Assembly (NCBI GenBank): GCA_028288725.1
Contig: JAQGIC010000062.1
Coordinates: 1 to 64,000 of the forward strand
From: Rhodospirillales bacterium
GTDB taxonomy: Bacteria > Pseudomonadota > Alphaproteobacteria > ATCC43930 > CGMCC-115725
Length of the DNA: 64,000 bases
Direction: 5' to 3'
The position numbers and the translations under genes were made by a program. How positions within the stretch are numbered: position 1 is the stretch's first letter; each line of letters begins with the position of its first letter. Shown here one piece after another: positions 34,449-41,970 of the stretch. The notes below the pieces were generated by a model. It was not told where the DNA came from. It saw nothing but the letters and a program-made list of their open reading frames with translations, and did not search any database.

Positions 34449-35369
34449 TTATTGCCGCCGGAAAAAATCCAGCAGTTCGGCGATGACTTCGTCCGGGCGC
34501 TCTTCCTGCAGCGTATGGCCGCAATCGAGCGCGCGGCCTTCGACGTGGGTTGCCTTCTCGCGCCAGGTTTCCGGCACGTCATAGAGCTTGCCGACGGTGC
34601 CCTTGGCGCCCCAGAGCGCCAGTAGCGGTGCGGTTATACGGGCGTCGGCATCGGCGGCGTCATGCTCCAGATCGATCGTGGCGGCGGCGCGGTAATCCTC
34701 GCAGATCGCGTGGCGCGTTCGCGGGTCGCTGTAGCAGCGCAGATATTCGGCGAAGGCCTCGGGCTCGGTGGCACCCGGAATCTTGTTCTGCCCGTCGATA
34801 TGCGTGCGCAGGAAGAACTCCGGATCGGCGCCGATCATCCGCTCGGGCAGCGGCGCCGGCTGGATCAGGAAGAACCACCAGAAATATCGGGTGGCGAATT
34901 CCTGGTCGGTCCGGGCGTACATGGTCGCCGTCGGCGCGATATCGAACAGGGCGAGGCGGCTGACCGCGTCCGGATGGTCCAGCGCCAGCCGGTGGGCGAC
35001 CCGGCCGCCGCGATCATGGCCGGCGATGGCGAAGCGCCGAAACCCCAAGGCCGCCATCAGGGCGACCTGATCCCGGGCCATCGTGCGCTTGGCATAGGCG
35101 ATGTGACGCGCGCCGCCGTCCGGCTTGGCGCTGTCGCCATAACCCCGCAGATCGGCCGCGACGATGGTGAAATGCCGGGCCAGCGCCGGCGCCACCTTGC
35201 GCCAGGTCACATGGGTTTGCGGATGGCCGTGGAGCAGCAGCAACGGCGGACCCTTGCCGCCGACCGCCGCGCGGATGGTCAAACCGGGACCGACGGTGAC
35301 ATCGATCAGGCCGAACCCGTCGAGGAAGGGCGCGTCGCCCCGCTGCACAATCGCCAACGCATCGCTCAT
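34449..35369 (-). CDS. Alpha/beta hydrolase, fluoroacetate/haloacetate dehalogenase-like
   Basis: A 306-residue hydrolase. It keeps the nucleophile elbow GHDRGGRVAHR (Asp119, Arg120, Arg123), the acid Asp143 in LFDIAPT, the base His285 in DCGHTLQEERP and Tyr226 in EDYRAAA, all positions used by fluoroacetate dehalogenase. The halide-pocket pair His-Trp is Trp164-Trp165 here (RYFWWFFLIQPAPLPE). It may therefore act on chloro- or bromo-acids, esters or epoxides instead of fluoroacetate. GGGAGAGAG precedes ATG 35369. It is divergent from a MarR gene with a perfect palindrome between them. Confidence 0.85.
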   Translation of the reverse strand: MSDALAIVQRGDAPFLDGFGLIDVTVGPGLTIRAAVGGKGPPLLLLHGHPQTHVTWRKVAPALARHFTIVAADLRGYGDSAKPDGGARHIAYAKRTMARDQVALMAALGFRRFAIAGHDRGGRVAHRLALDHPDAVSRLALFDIAPTATMYARTDQEFATRYFWWFFLIQPAPLPERMIGADPEFFLRTHIDGQNKIPGATEPEAFAEYLRCYSDPRTRHAICEDYRAAATIDLEHDAADADARITAPLLALWGAKGTVGKLYDVPETWREKATHVEGRALDCGHTLQEERPDEVIAELLDFFRRQ

Positions 35370-35461
35370 CACTCTCTCCCAGGCAGGCTTGCGCGCGCCG
35401 ATAGCCTGGTTCAATCGGCACGGCGGTCAAGCCCTTCCGATTCTTATGCACAAATATCTTG

Positions 35462-35480
35462 TACACGAGATTCTCGTGTA
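35462..35480. promoter_or_regulatory. Perfect palindrome, probable MarR operator
   Basis: TACACGAGA-T-TCTCGTGTA: two nine-base arms around one base, in the 136-bp gap between the divergent hydrolase (start 35369) and marR-type gene (start 35506). Position 25 bp upstream of the MarR start fits an autorepressor that also controls the hydrolase. Confidence 0.75.
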
Positions 35481-35505
35481 TAAAGTGCTTGGAACGGGAG
35501 GGCCG

Positions 35506-35925
35506 ATGGACCGCGTGGAGAATTGCATTTCGTTTCTGACCGGCAAGGCGGCGCAGCAGATCGCGCGGCGCACGCGGGAGAAACTGTCGCCCTGGGGCGT
35601 GACGCCGCCGCAGTACGCCGTGTTGCGCGTGCTGTGGGAACAAGATGGTCAGCCGGGGGCCGCGGTCGGCCAGCGCCTAGTGATCGACAGCGCCACCATC
35701 ACCGGCGTGATCGATCGGCTGGAAGGCACGGGGCTGCTCGAGCGCCGGGCCGATGGCGGCGATCGCCGGGTGCATCGCCTGTTCCTGACCGAGCGGGGCC
35801 GTGCGCTGCGGGCGCCGCTCGATGCGGTGATGGATCGGCTCAATGCCGAGGTCGCGGCCGAACTGGCCGGCGCGGCGCCGGCCCTGTGGGATGGGCTTCG
35901 CCGCCTGGGCGAGGCTCGGAAATAG
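35506..35925 (+). CDS. MarR-family transcriptional regulator
   Basis: A 139-residue winged-helix regulator. GVTPPQYAVLRVLWEQDGQP leads into the recognition helix DSATITGVIDRLEGTGLLER, and the wing is DGGDRRVHRLFLTERGRAL. GGGAGGG lies just before ATG 35506. The next gene, DUF2000, starts 11 bp after its stop and then the tautomerase, so the three form an operon. The divergent dehalogenase-like gene probably shares its control. Confidence 0.9.
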   Translation: MDRVENCISFLTGKAAQQIARRTREKLSPWGVTPPQYAVLRVLWEQDGQPGAAVGQRLVIDSATITGVIDRLEGTGLLERRADGGDRRVHRLFLTERGRALRAPLDAVMDRLNAEVAAELAGAAPALWDGLRRLGEARK

Positions 35926-35935
35926 AGGAGGCGGC

Positions 35936-36343
35936 ATGTTCGATACCAAGATCGCGATCGTGGTGCGCGAGGATCTGGCGACCTGGCAGAAGCTGAACGT
36001 GACCGCGTTCCTGACCAGCGGCATCGTCGGCGCCCACCAGGGCCTGCTGGGCGAGGCTTACGAGGACGCGGCCGGCAACCGCTACAATCCGCTGATGATC
36101 CAGCCGATGATCGTGCTGAGCGCCGACGCGCCGACGATCGCCACGATCTATCGACGCGCGATGGAGCGCGGTGCCGCCCTGTCGCTCTATATCCACGATA
36201 TGTTCTCCACCGGCCATGACGCGGCCAACCGGGCGGCGGTCAGGCAATATGCGCCGGGCGCGATGAATGTGGTCGGGCTGGCGCTGCGCGAGGACAAGAA
36301 GCTCGTCGACAAGATCACCAAGGGCGCGACGATGCACGCGTGA
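35936..36343 (+). CDS. DUF2000 family protein
   Basis: A 135-residue protein matching DUF2000. KIAIVVREDLATWQKLNVTA is followed by FLTSGIVGAHQGLLGEAYED, RYNPLMIQPMIVLSADAPTI and the central YIHDMFSTGHDAANRAAVRQ. The fold is related to peptidyl-tRNA hydrolase II, but the function is unknown. GAGGAGG precedes the ATG. In many genomes it sits beside MarR/AraC regulators, as here. Confidence 0.9.
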   Translation: MFDTKIAIVVREDLATWQKLNVTAFLTSGIVGAHQGLLGEAYEDAAGNRYNPLMIQPMIVLSADAPTIATIYRRAMERGAALSLYIHDMFSTGHDAANRAAVRQYAPGAMNVVGLALREDKKLVDKITKGATMHA

Positions 36344-36431
36344 GCAGGGCGATCTGCAGAAAAGGCGGGGCCGGCCCGGAAGGGCTCGTGCGTTGATAAG
36401 GCTCCAGTCCGCGCGTCCAAGGAGATTTCCC

Positions 36432-36812
36432 ATGCCGCTCGTTCGCATCGATCTTCCCGCCGGCAAGTCGGCCGAATACCGTTCCACCGTCGGCGACGTG
36501 GTCTATGTCGCCATGACCGAGACCATGAACGTGCCTCGGGACGACCGCTTCCAAATCATCGCCGAACATGCGCCGTCCGATCTGGTGATCGATCCGACCT
36601 ATCTCGGCATCAACCGGTCGAAGGACGCGATCATCATCCAGGTCACGCTCAACGAAGGCCGCACGGTCGACCTGAAGCAGGCGTTCTACAAGGCGGTGGC
36701 CGACGGGCTGCACAAGCGGTTGGGATTGCGCCGCGAAGACGTGTTCATCGGCCTGGTCGAGGTGAAGAAGGAAAACTGGTCCTTCGGCAACGGCGAGGCC
36801 CAATACGCCTAA
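36432..36812 (+). CDS. Tautomerase-superfamily protein
   Basis: A 126-residue protein beginning MPLVRIDLPAGKSAEYRSTV. After Met removal Pro1 is the expected catalytic amine of 4-oxalocrotonate-tautomerase relatives. The sequence contains the duplicated beta-alpha-beta unit (DAIIIQVTLNEGRTVDLKQA and LRREDVFIGLVEVKKENWSF), which resembles malonate-semialdehyde decarboxylase/cis-CaaD trimers. Those enzymes act in haloacrylate breakdown, which fits the dehalogenase-like gene two steps away; this link is inference. Its TAA stop forms the first bases of the intergenic repeat that follows. Confidence 0.85.
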   Translation: MPLVRIDLPAGKSAEYRSTVGDVVYVAMTETMNVPRDDRFQIIAEHAPSDLVIDPTYLGINRSKDAIIIQVTLNEGRTVDLKQAFYKAVADGLHKRLGLRREDVFIGLVEVKKENWSFGNGEAQYA

Positions 36813-36924
36813 AGCCTGATCCGATCAAACCAACTCGGTTTGATCGGGGAATCAGTCTCTAAATATTTGATTTAGAGGGCGATTCAGACATGAGGCCGGT
36901 CCGACCTCATGTCATCGCGCTCTA
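36810..36924. repeat. Intergenic multi-hairpin repeat, copy 1 (115 bp)
   Basis: Begins TAAAGCCTGATCC and ends ATCGCGCTCTA. It contains three hairpins: GATCAAACC...GGTTTGATC (36823-36845), a central AT-rich one (TCTCTAAATATTTGATTTAGAG) and GACATGAGG...CCTCATGTC (36887-36913). Copies 2 and 3 are at 38019 and 49984. Its first three bases are the stop codon of the tautomerase gene. Confidence 0.9.
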
Positions 36925-36930
36925 GTAGAT

Positions 36931-36960
36931 AAACTCAGACGGATTCTTCCGTCTGAGTTT
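36931..36960. terminator. Strong hairpin, probable bidirectional terminator
   Basis: Perfect 13-bp stem AAACTCAGACGGA / TCCGTCTGAGTTT with a TTCT loop, six bases past the end of repeat copy 1. Short T-ends flank both sides. Confidence 0.65.
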
Positions 36961-37085
36961 ACCACAAGTCATTAATCTGGTGGACCGATCCGCCTGACGC
37001 TTGGGAAGCAAGCACCAGGATCGGACCACTGGTTCGCCGGTTCTGCTATCGTCGCGCCAGGCTGGTCGAAGCAGGAAGGGCGCGT

Positions 37086-38021
37086 ATGGGCAGATATCTG
37101 GTGACCGGCGGTTGCGGCTTCATCGGCTCGCACCTGGTCGAAAGCCTGGAGCGGGACGGCCATGAGATCCGCGTCCTCGACGATCTGTCGACCGGCAAGC
37201 GCGAGAATATCGCGCCGTCGGTCGAGTTGCTGATCGGCGATGTCGCCGATGCGTCTCTGGTGCGCCGGGCGATGGCCGGGGTCGACGGCTGCTTCCATCT
37301 GGCCGCGATCGCCTCGGTCGAGCGCAGCAATCTCGATTGGCTGGGCACCCATGCCGTCAACCTGACCGGCGCCATCGCCGTGTTCGACGCGGCCCGGCGT
37401 CCGGGCATCCCGGGTATTCCGGTCGTTTATGCTTCGTCCGCCGCCGTGTTCGGCGACGAGCCGACCATGCCGCTGACCGAGCAGGCGCCGGTCCGTCCGC
37501 TGTCGGCGTATGGCGCCGACAAGCTCGGCTGCGAGCTGCATGCGCGGGTCGCCGGCATGGTCCATGGCGTGCCGACCGCCGGCATGCGGTTCTTCAATGT
37601 CTATGGGCCGCGCCAGGATCCGAAATCGCCCTATTCCGGCGTGATCTCGATCTTCTGCGATCGGCTGGGGGCCCATCGGCCGATCACCATCTTCGGCGAC
37701 GGCCTGCAGACGCGCGATTTCGTCTATGTCGCCGATGTCGTCGCCAGCCTGCGGGCCGCCATGGCCGGCCTGACCACGGTCAAGACCTCGATCTACAATG
37801 TCTGCACCGGCCGTTCGACCTCGGTCGTCGATCTGGCGCAGATCATCGCCGGCCTGTGCGGGATCGCGGCGGACATCACCTTCGCTCCGCCACGCGCCGC
37901 CGAGATCCGCACGTCGCTCGGCTCGCCCGCGCGGCTCAAGGCCGAACTCGGCATCGAATGCCGCACGGATATCGCCGACGGTCTCCGCGCGACGCTCGCC
38001 AGCCTGAATTATTTGATTTAG
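37086..38021 (+). CDS. NAD-dependent epimerase/dehydratase (extended SDR)
   Basis: A 311-residue extended SDR of the UDP-sugar 4-epimerase type. TGGCGFIGSHLVESL is the NAD motif, ASSAAVFGDE supplies the active-site Ser, and YGADK gives Tyr142 and Lys146. RFFNVYGPRQDPKSPYSGVI and FGDGLQTRDFVYVADVV are typical of the GalE/WbpP/Gne branch that acts on UDP-GlcNAc or UDP-glucuronate sugars. No glycosyltransferase is adjacent. Its TAG stop (38019-38021) is the first three bases of repeat copy 2, and the last few residues (NYLI) may also be repeat-derived. Confidence 0.88.
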   Translation: MGRYLVTGGCGFIGSHLVESLERDGHEIRVLDDLSTGKRENIAPSVELLIGDVADASLVRRAMAGVDGCFHLAAIASVERSNLDWLGTHAVNLTGAIAVFDAARRPGIPGIPVVYASSAAVFGDEPTMPLTEQAPVRPLSAYGADKLGCELHARVAGMVHGVPTAGMRFFNVYGPRQDPKSPYSGVISIFCDRLGAHRPITIFGDGLQTRDFVYVADVVASLRAAMAGLTTVKTSIYNVCTGRSTSVVDLAQIIAGLCGIAADITFAPPRAAEIRTSLGSPARLKAELGIECRTDIADGLRATLASLNYLI

Positions 38022-38133
38022 AGCCTGATCCGATCAAGCCGGCTCGGCTTGATCGGTGAATCAGTCTCTAAATATTTGAATTAGAGTGCGATTCAGATAT
38101 GAGGCCGAGCAGGCCTCATATCATCGCGCTCTA
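38019..38133. repeat. Intergenic multi-hairpin repeat, copy 2 (115 bp)
   Basis: Begins TAGAGCCTGATCC and ends ATCGCGCTCTA, the same length as copy 1. Hairpins lie at 38032-38054 (GATCAAGCC...GGCTTGATC) and 38096-38122 (GATATGAGGCC...GGCCTCATATC). It fills the whole gap between two convergent genes. Its left TAG is the stop of the epimerase, and its right-end CTA is the TAG stop of the exporter on the other strand. Confidence 0.92.
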
Positions 38134-39531
38134 GCGCAGCGGGACCGGCGCCGCCGGCAGCAGGCGCATGAAGCTCGCGATGCTGGCCGCCCCGGCGAAG
38201 CCGGCGCCGAGCGCCAGCGCCAAGGCGGCGCCGTCGGTCGCGGAAATACCGAAGCAGAGTGCGACCAGCGCCGCCCCGGTGCTTTGGCCCAACAGCCGCG
38301 CGGTCGCGACGATGCCGCTGGCGCCGCCGCTGCGGCCGGCGGGCGCGCTCGCCATGAGTGCCTTCAGGTTGGGCGACTGGAAAAAGCCGAAGCCGCAGCC
38401 GCAGATCGCCATGCGCCAGCCGATCTCGAACACGGTCGGCTCCGCCGGCAGCAGCGCCAGCAGCGCCATGCCCAGGCACAGCACCGCCAGACCGAAGCCG
38501 CCCAGGATCGCCGGGGAATAGCGGTCCGACAGGCGCCCGGCGATCGGCACGACGATCGCCACCACGACCGGCCAGGGCGTCATCAGAAAGCCGGTCTCGA
38601 CCTGGGTCCGGCCCAGGGCACCCTCGAAATAGAACGGCAGGGAGACGAAGGCCAGACCCTGCGCCGCGAACGAGCAGACCGAGGTGACGGCCGAGAGCGC
38701 GAATACCGGCCGGCGGAACAGATCTACCGGCAGCATCGGCGCCGGATGGGCCGCCTGCCGGCGCAGCAGGAACAGGCCGAACAGGCCGGCGCCCAGGAAT
38801 TCCGACACGATCAGCGTCGGGGAAGCCTGATGGCCGGCCTCGCCGATCGCGACGATCAGCAGGCCGAAGGTGCCGGCGTTCAGGGCCGCGCTCAAATAGT
38901 CGAAGCGATAGGTTGCGCGGTCGGAATGGGGCAGGGCCGGGATGGCGATGGCCAGGCCGATCAGGCCCAACGGCACGTTGACCGCGAACAACCATTGCCA
39001 GGTGGCGACCGACAGGATGGCCGATGCCACCGTCGGCCCGATCGCGAAGCAGACGGCGACGACCAGCGCATTGAAGCCCACGCCCCGGCCCAGCCGGTTC
39101 GCCGGATAGATGAAGCGGATCAGCGCGGTATTGACGCTCATGATGCCGCTGGCGCCGAAGCCTTGGAACACGCGGGCGACGGCGAGGGTCGGCAGCGACC
39201 AGGAGGCGGCGCAGACCAGCGAGGCGACGGTGAACAGCGCCAGGCCGGCGATATAGATCCGCCGATAGCCGAGGATGTCGCCGAGCGAGGCGAGCGGCAG
39301 CAGCGAAACCATCAGCGCCAGCTGATAGGCGTTCACCACCCAGATCGAATCGGCCGGGCTCGCCTGCAGGTCGCCGGCGATGGTCGGCAGCGCGGTGTTG
39401 GCGATCGCCGTATCGAGCGTCGCCATCCCGACGGCGAGCACCAGCGTCGCGACGGCCCAGCCGCGCCGGCCGGGCGGCAGGCCGTCGGTGACGATCGGTG
39501 TTGCCGCCGGCGTCTCATCCAGTTCGTCCAT
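38131..39531 (-). CDS. DHA2-family MFS exporter
   Basis: A 466-residue, 14-helix drug:H+ antiporter-2 type transporter (EmrB/QacA relatives). MATLDTAIANTALPTIAGDL matches the family's first-helix motif, followed by WVVNAYQLALMVSLLPLASL, GDILGYRRIYI (motif A), RVFQGFGASGIMSVNTALI and LGRGVGFNALVVAVCFAIGP (motif C region). Substrate unknown. ATG 39531 is the first true ATG. Its stop codon is formed by the edge of repeat copy 2. Confidence 0.9.
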   Translation of the reverse strand: MDELDETPAATPIVTDGLPPGRRGWAVATLVLAVGMATLDTAIANTALPTIAGDLQASPADSIWVVNAYQLALMVSLLPLASLGDILGYRRIYIAGLALFTVASLVCAASWSLPTLAVARVFQGFGASGIMSVNTALIRFIYPANRLGRGVGFNALVVAVCFAIGPTVASAILSVATWQWLFAVNVPLGLIGLAIAIPALPHSDRATYRFDYLSAALNAGTFGLLIVAIGEAGHQASPTLIVSEFLGAGLFGLFLLRRQAAHPAPMLPVDLFRRPVFALSAVTSVCSFAAQGLAFVSLPFYFEGALGRTQVETGFLMTPWPVVVAIVVPIAGRLSDRYSPAILGGFGLAVLCLGMALLALLPAEPTVFEIGWRMAICGCGFGFFQSPNLKALMASAPAGRSGGASGIVATARLLGQSTGAALVALCFGISATDGAALALALGAGFAGAASIASFMRLLPAAPVPLR

Positions 39532-39617
39532 CAATCACCGTTCGCGAAAGTTGCGAATGCATTGATCCATGGGCCAATGCCGATGACGAGATCGAAAAAC
39601 GCAAGGCTGGGGGCGGG

Positions 39618-41960
39618 TTAGTCCTGGCCTTGGATCGCCTGCCAGACCTTTTCCGGCGTGGCCGGCATGTCGAAATGCCGGATGCCATAGGGCTCGAGCG
39701 CGTCGACCAGCGCGTTCATCACCGCCGGCAGGGCCCCGGCGCAGCCGGCCTCGCCGCAGCCCTTGGCGCCCAGCGGGTTGGTCGTAGCCGGCACCGGATG
39801 GCTGGCGAACCGGAACGGCGGCGCGTGGATCGCGCGCGGCATGGCGTAATCCATGAACGAGCCGGTCAGCAACTGGCCCTGGGCATCATAGACCGTGTGT
39901 TCCAAGAGCGCTTGGCCGATGCCCTGCAGCACGCCGCCATGCAGCTGGCCCTCGACCAGCAGCGGATTGATCACGGTGCCGAAGTCATTGACCATGGCAT
40001 AGGCCACGACCTCGACCACGCCGGTTTCAGGGTCGACCTCGACCTCGGCGACATGGCAGCCGTTCGGAAAGGCCGAGGGCGGATTGTTGGAAACATGCGA
40101 GACGTCGAGCGTCGCCGGCAGCTCCGCCGGAGCATTGCCCGCGGCCGTCAGCGTGCGGACCCGGCGCGCCAGCTCGATCACGCCGATACGGCGGTCGGTG
40201 CCGACGATGCCGAAGGCGCCATCGACGAATTCGATATCGACCGCTGCCGCCTCCAGCACCACGGCCGCCGCCTCGCGGCCCTTCTCGATCACCTGTTCGG
40301 CCGCCTCGATCAGGGCGGTACCGCTGGCGATGGTCGAGCGCGAGCCGCCGGTGCCGCCGCCGGCGACCAGCTGATCGCTGTCGCCCTGCAGCAGGCGGAT
40401 GCGGTCGAACGGCAGGCCCAGATGGTCGACCAGAACTTGCGCGAAGGTCGCCGCATGGCCCTGGCCATAGTCGAGCGTGCCGGTCACCATGGTGACCGTG
40501 CCGTCTTCCTCGAAGCGCAAGCCGCCCATTTCCTTGGACGGCGGCGCGTTGACCTCGAGATAGCTGCCGATGCCGCGCCCGCGCAGCCTGCCGCGCGCGC
40601 CGCTGTCGGCCTTGCGCGCCGCGAACCCGTCCCAATCCGCCAGATCGAGCGCCTGATCCATCAGGGCGCCGAACTCGCCGGAATCATACGCCATGCCCGA
40701 CGGCGCCTGGTAGGGCATCGCGTCCGGCGCGATGTGATTGCGCCGGCGCAGCTCGACCCGGTCGATGCCCATCTCGGCCGCGGCCGTGTCGATCAGCCGC
40801 TCCATATAGTAATTGCCCTCGGGCCGGCCGGCGCCGCGGTAGGGACCGACGACCGAGGTGTTGGTGTAGACCATCTTCGACGACACCTCGACCAGCGGCG
40901 TGCGATAGACGCCCAGCACGTTCTTGACCGCGTTCATGGTCACCGGCACCGGCAGGCCCGGATAGGCGCCGGTATTGCCGTATCCGGTCAGGCGCACGGC
41001 CAGGAACCGGCCCTCGGCATCGAGCGCCAGCTCGGCCATCATTTCATGGGCGCGGCCGTGATTGTCCGACAGGAAACTTTCCGAGCGCGCGTCGGTCCAT
41101 TTGACCGGACGGCCGAGCAGGCGGGCGGCATGCAGCAGGCAGACATATTCCGGATAGACGCCGGCCTTCATGCCGAACGAACCGCCGACCTGGCCCGTCA
41201 GGATCTGGACCTTGCCCGGTTCCACATTCAGCACGTCGGCCGCCAGCGCGTTGCGCAGGCCGAACACGCCCTGGCAGCCGACATGCAGGATCCAGCGGCC
41301 GTCCCGGTGCTGCGCGATCGCCGAGCGCGGCTCCATCGCGTTGACGACGATCCGGTTGCTGACGAGATCGAGCCGGGTGACATGGGCCGCGGCGGCAAAG
41401 GCGACCGCCACCGCATCCGCATCGCCATAGTGGAAATCCAGCGCCAGATTGCCGGGCACGTCGGAATGGACCTGCGGGGCGTCCGGCTCGAGGGCTGCGC
41501 GCGCCTCGGTGACTGCCGGCAGCGGCTCGATATCGAGCCCGACAAGTTCGGCCGCGTCCCGGGCCTGGAGCGCGGTTTCGGCCACGACATAGGCGACCGC
41601 CTCGCCGGCGAAGCGGATACGCTCGGTCGGCAGCGCCGGCCGGCGCGGCGCCAGCATCGGCCTGCCGTGCCGATCGGGCGGGATGACCGGGCATTTGATG
41701 CCGCCAAAGCCGGCCGCCGCGAGATCGGCGCCGGTATAGACCGCCAGCACGCCCGGCATGGCCAGCGCCTCGGCCGCATCGATGCCGTTCAGAATGCCAT
41801 GGGCATGGGGGCTGCGCACCATGGCGGCATAGACCTGGCCCGCCAGGTTGACGTCGTCGGTATAGCGCCCCTGGCCGCGCAGCAGCGTCGGATCTTCGGT
41901 GCGTCGGACCGGTTGGCCGATGCCGAACGTGGGAATCAAGGAATCGCTATCGGGGGCCAT
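39618..41960 (-). CDS. CoxL-like molybdenum hydroxylase large subunit (xanthine dehydrogenase family)
   Basis: A 780-residue molybdopterin-binding subunit. The N-terminal a/b hammerhead domain begins GIGQPVRRTEDPTLLRGQGR. The Mo-cofactor domains carry GQVGGSFGMKAGVYPEYVCL, the active-site loop PYRGAGRPEGNYYMERLID (form-II type, not the CO-oxidising AYRCSFR), GTLDYGQGHAATFAQVLVDH and the conserved acid in GAKGCGEAGCAGALPAV. Substrate is therefore probably not CO but an aldehyde or N-heterocycle. No FAD (CoxM) or 2Fe-2S (CoxS) subunit gene is nearby. It follows a GST-type gene by 10 bp. Confidence 0.88.
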   Translation of the reverse strand: MAPDSDSLIPTFGIGQPVRRTEDPTLLRGQGRYTDDVNLAGQVYAAMVRSPHAHGILNGIDAAEALAMPGVLAVYTGADLAAAGFGGIKCPVIPPDRHGRPMLAPRRPALPTERIRFAGEAVAYVVAETALQARDAAELVGLDIEPLPAVTEARAALEPDAPQVHSDVPGNLALDFHYGDADAVAVAFAAAAHVTRLDLVSNRIVVNAMEPRSAIAQHRDGRWILHVGCQGVFGLRNALAADVLNVEPGKVQILTGQVGGSFGMKAGVYPEYVCLLHAARLLGRPVKWTDARSESFLSDNHGRAHEMMAELALDAEGRFLAVRLTGYGNTGAYPGLPVPVTMNAVKNVLGVYRTPLVEVSSKMVYTNTSVVGPYRGAGRPEGNYYMERLIDTAAAEMGIDRVELRRRNHIAPDAMPYQAPSGMAYDSGEFGALMDQALDLADWDGFAARKADSGARGRLRGRGIGSYLEVNAPPSKEMGGLRFEEDGTVTMVTGTLDYGQGHAATFAQVLVDHLGLPFDRIRLLQGDSDQLVAGGGTGGSRSTIASGTALIEAAEQVIEKGREAAAVVLEAAAVDIEFVDGAFGIVGTDRRIGVIELARRVRTLTAAGNAPAELPATLDVSHVSNNPPSAFPNGCHVAEVEVDPETGVVEVVAYAMVNDFGTVINPLLVEGQLHGGVLQGIGQALLEHTVYDAQGQLLTGSFMDYAMPRAIHAPPFRFASHPVPATTNPLGAKGCGEAGCAGALPAVMNALVDALEPYGIRHFDMPATPEKVWQAIQGQD

Positions 41961-41970
41961 GGAGCAGCCT

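Noticed and set aside
34205-34582. Short minus-strand frame ending CYYFVTDRALTNLCDRD...
   Set aside because: It has no ribosome site, overlaps the hydrolase and shows no family; treated as non-coding.
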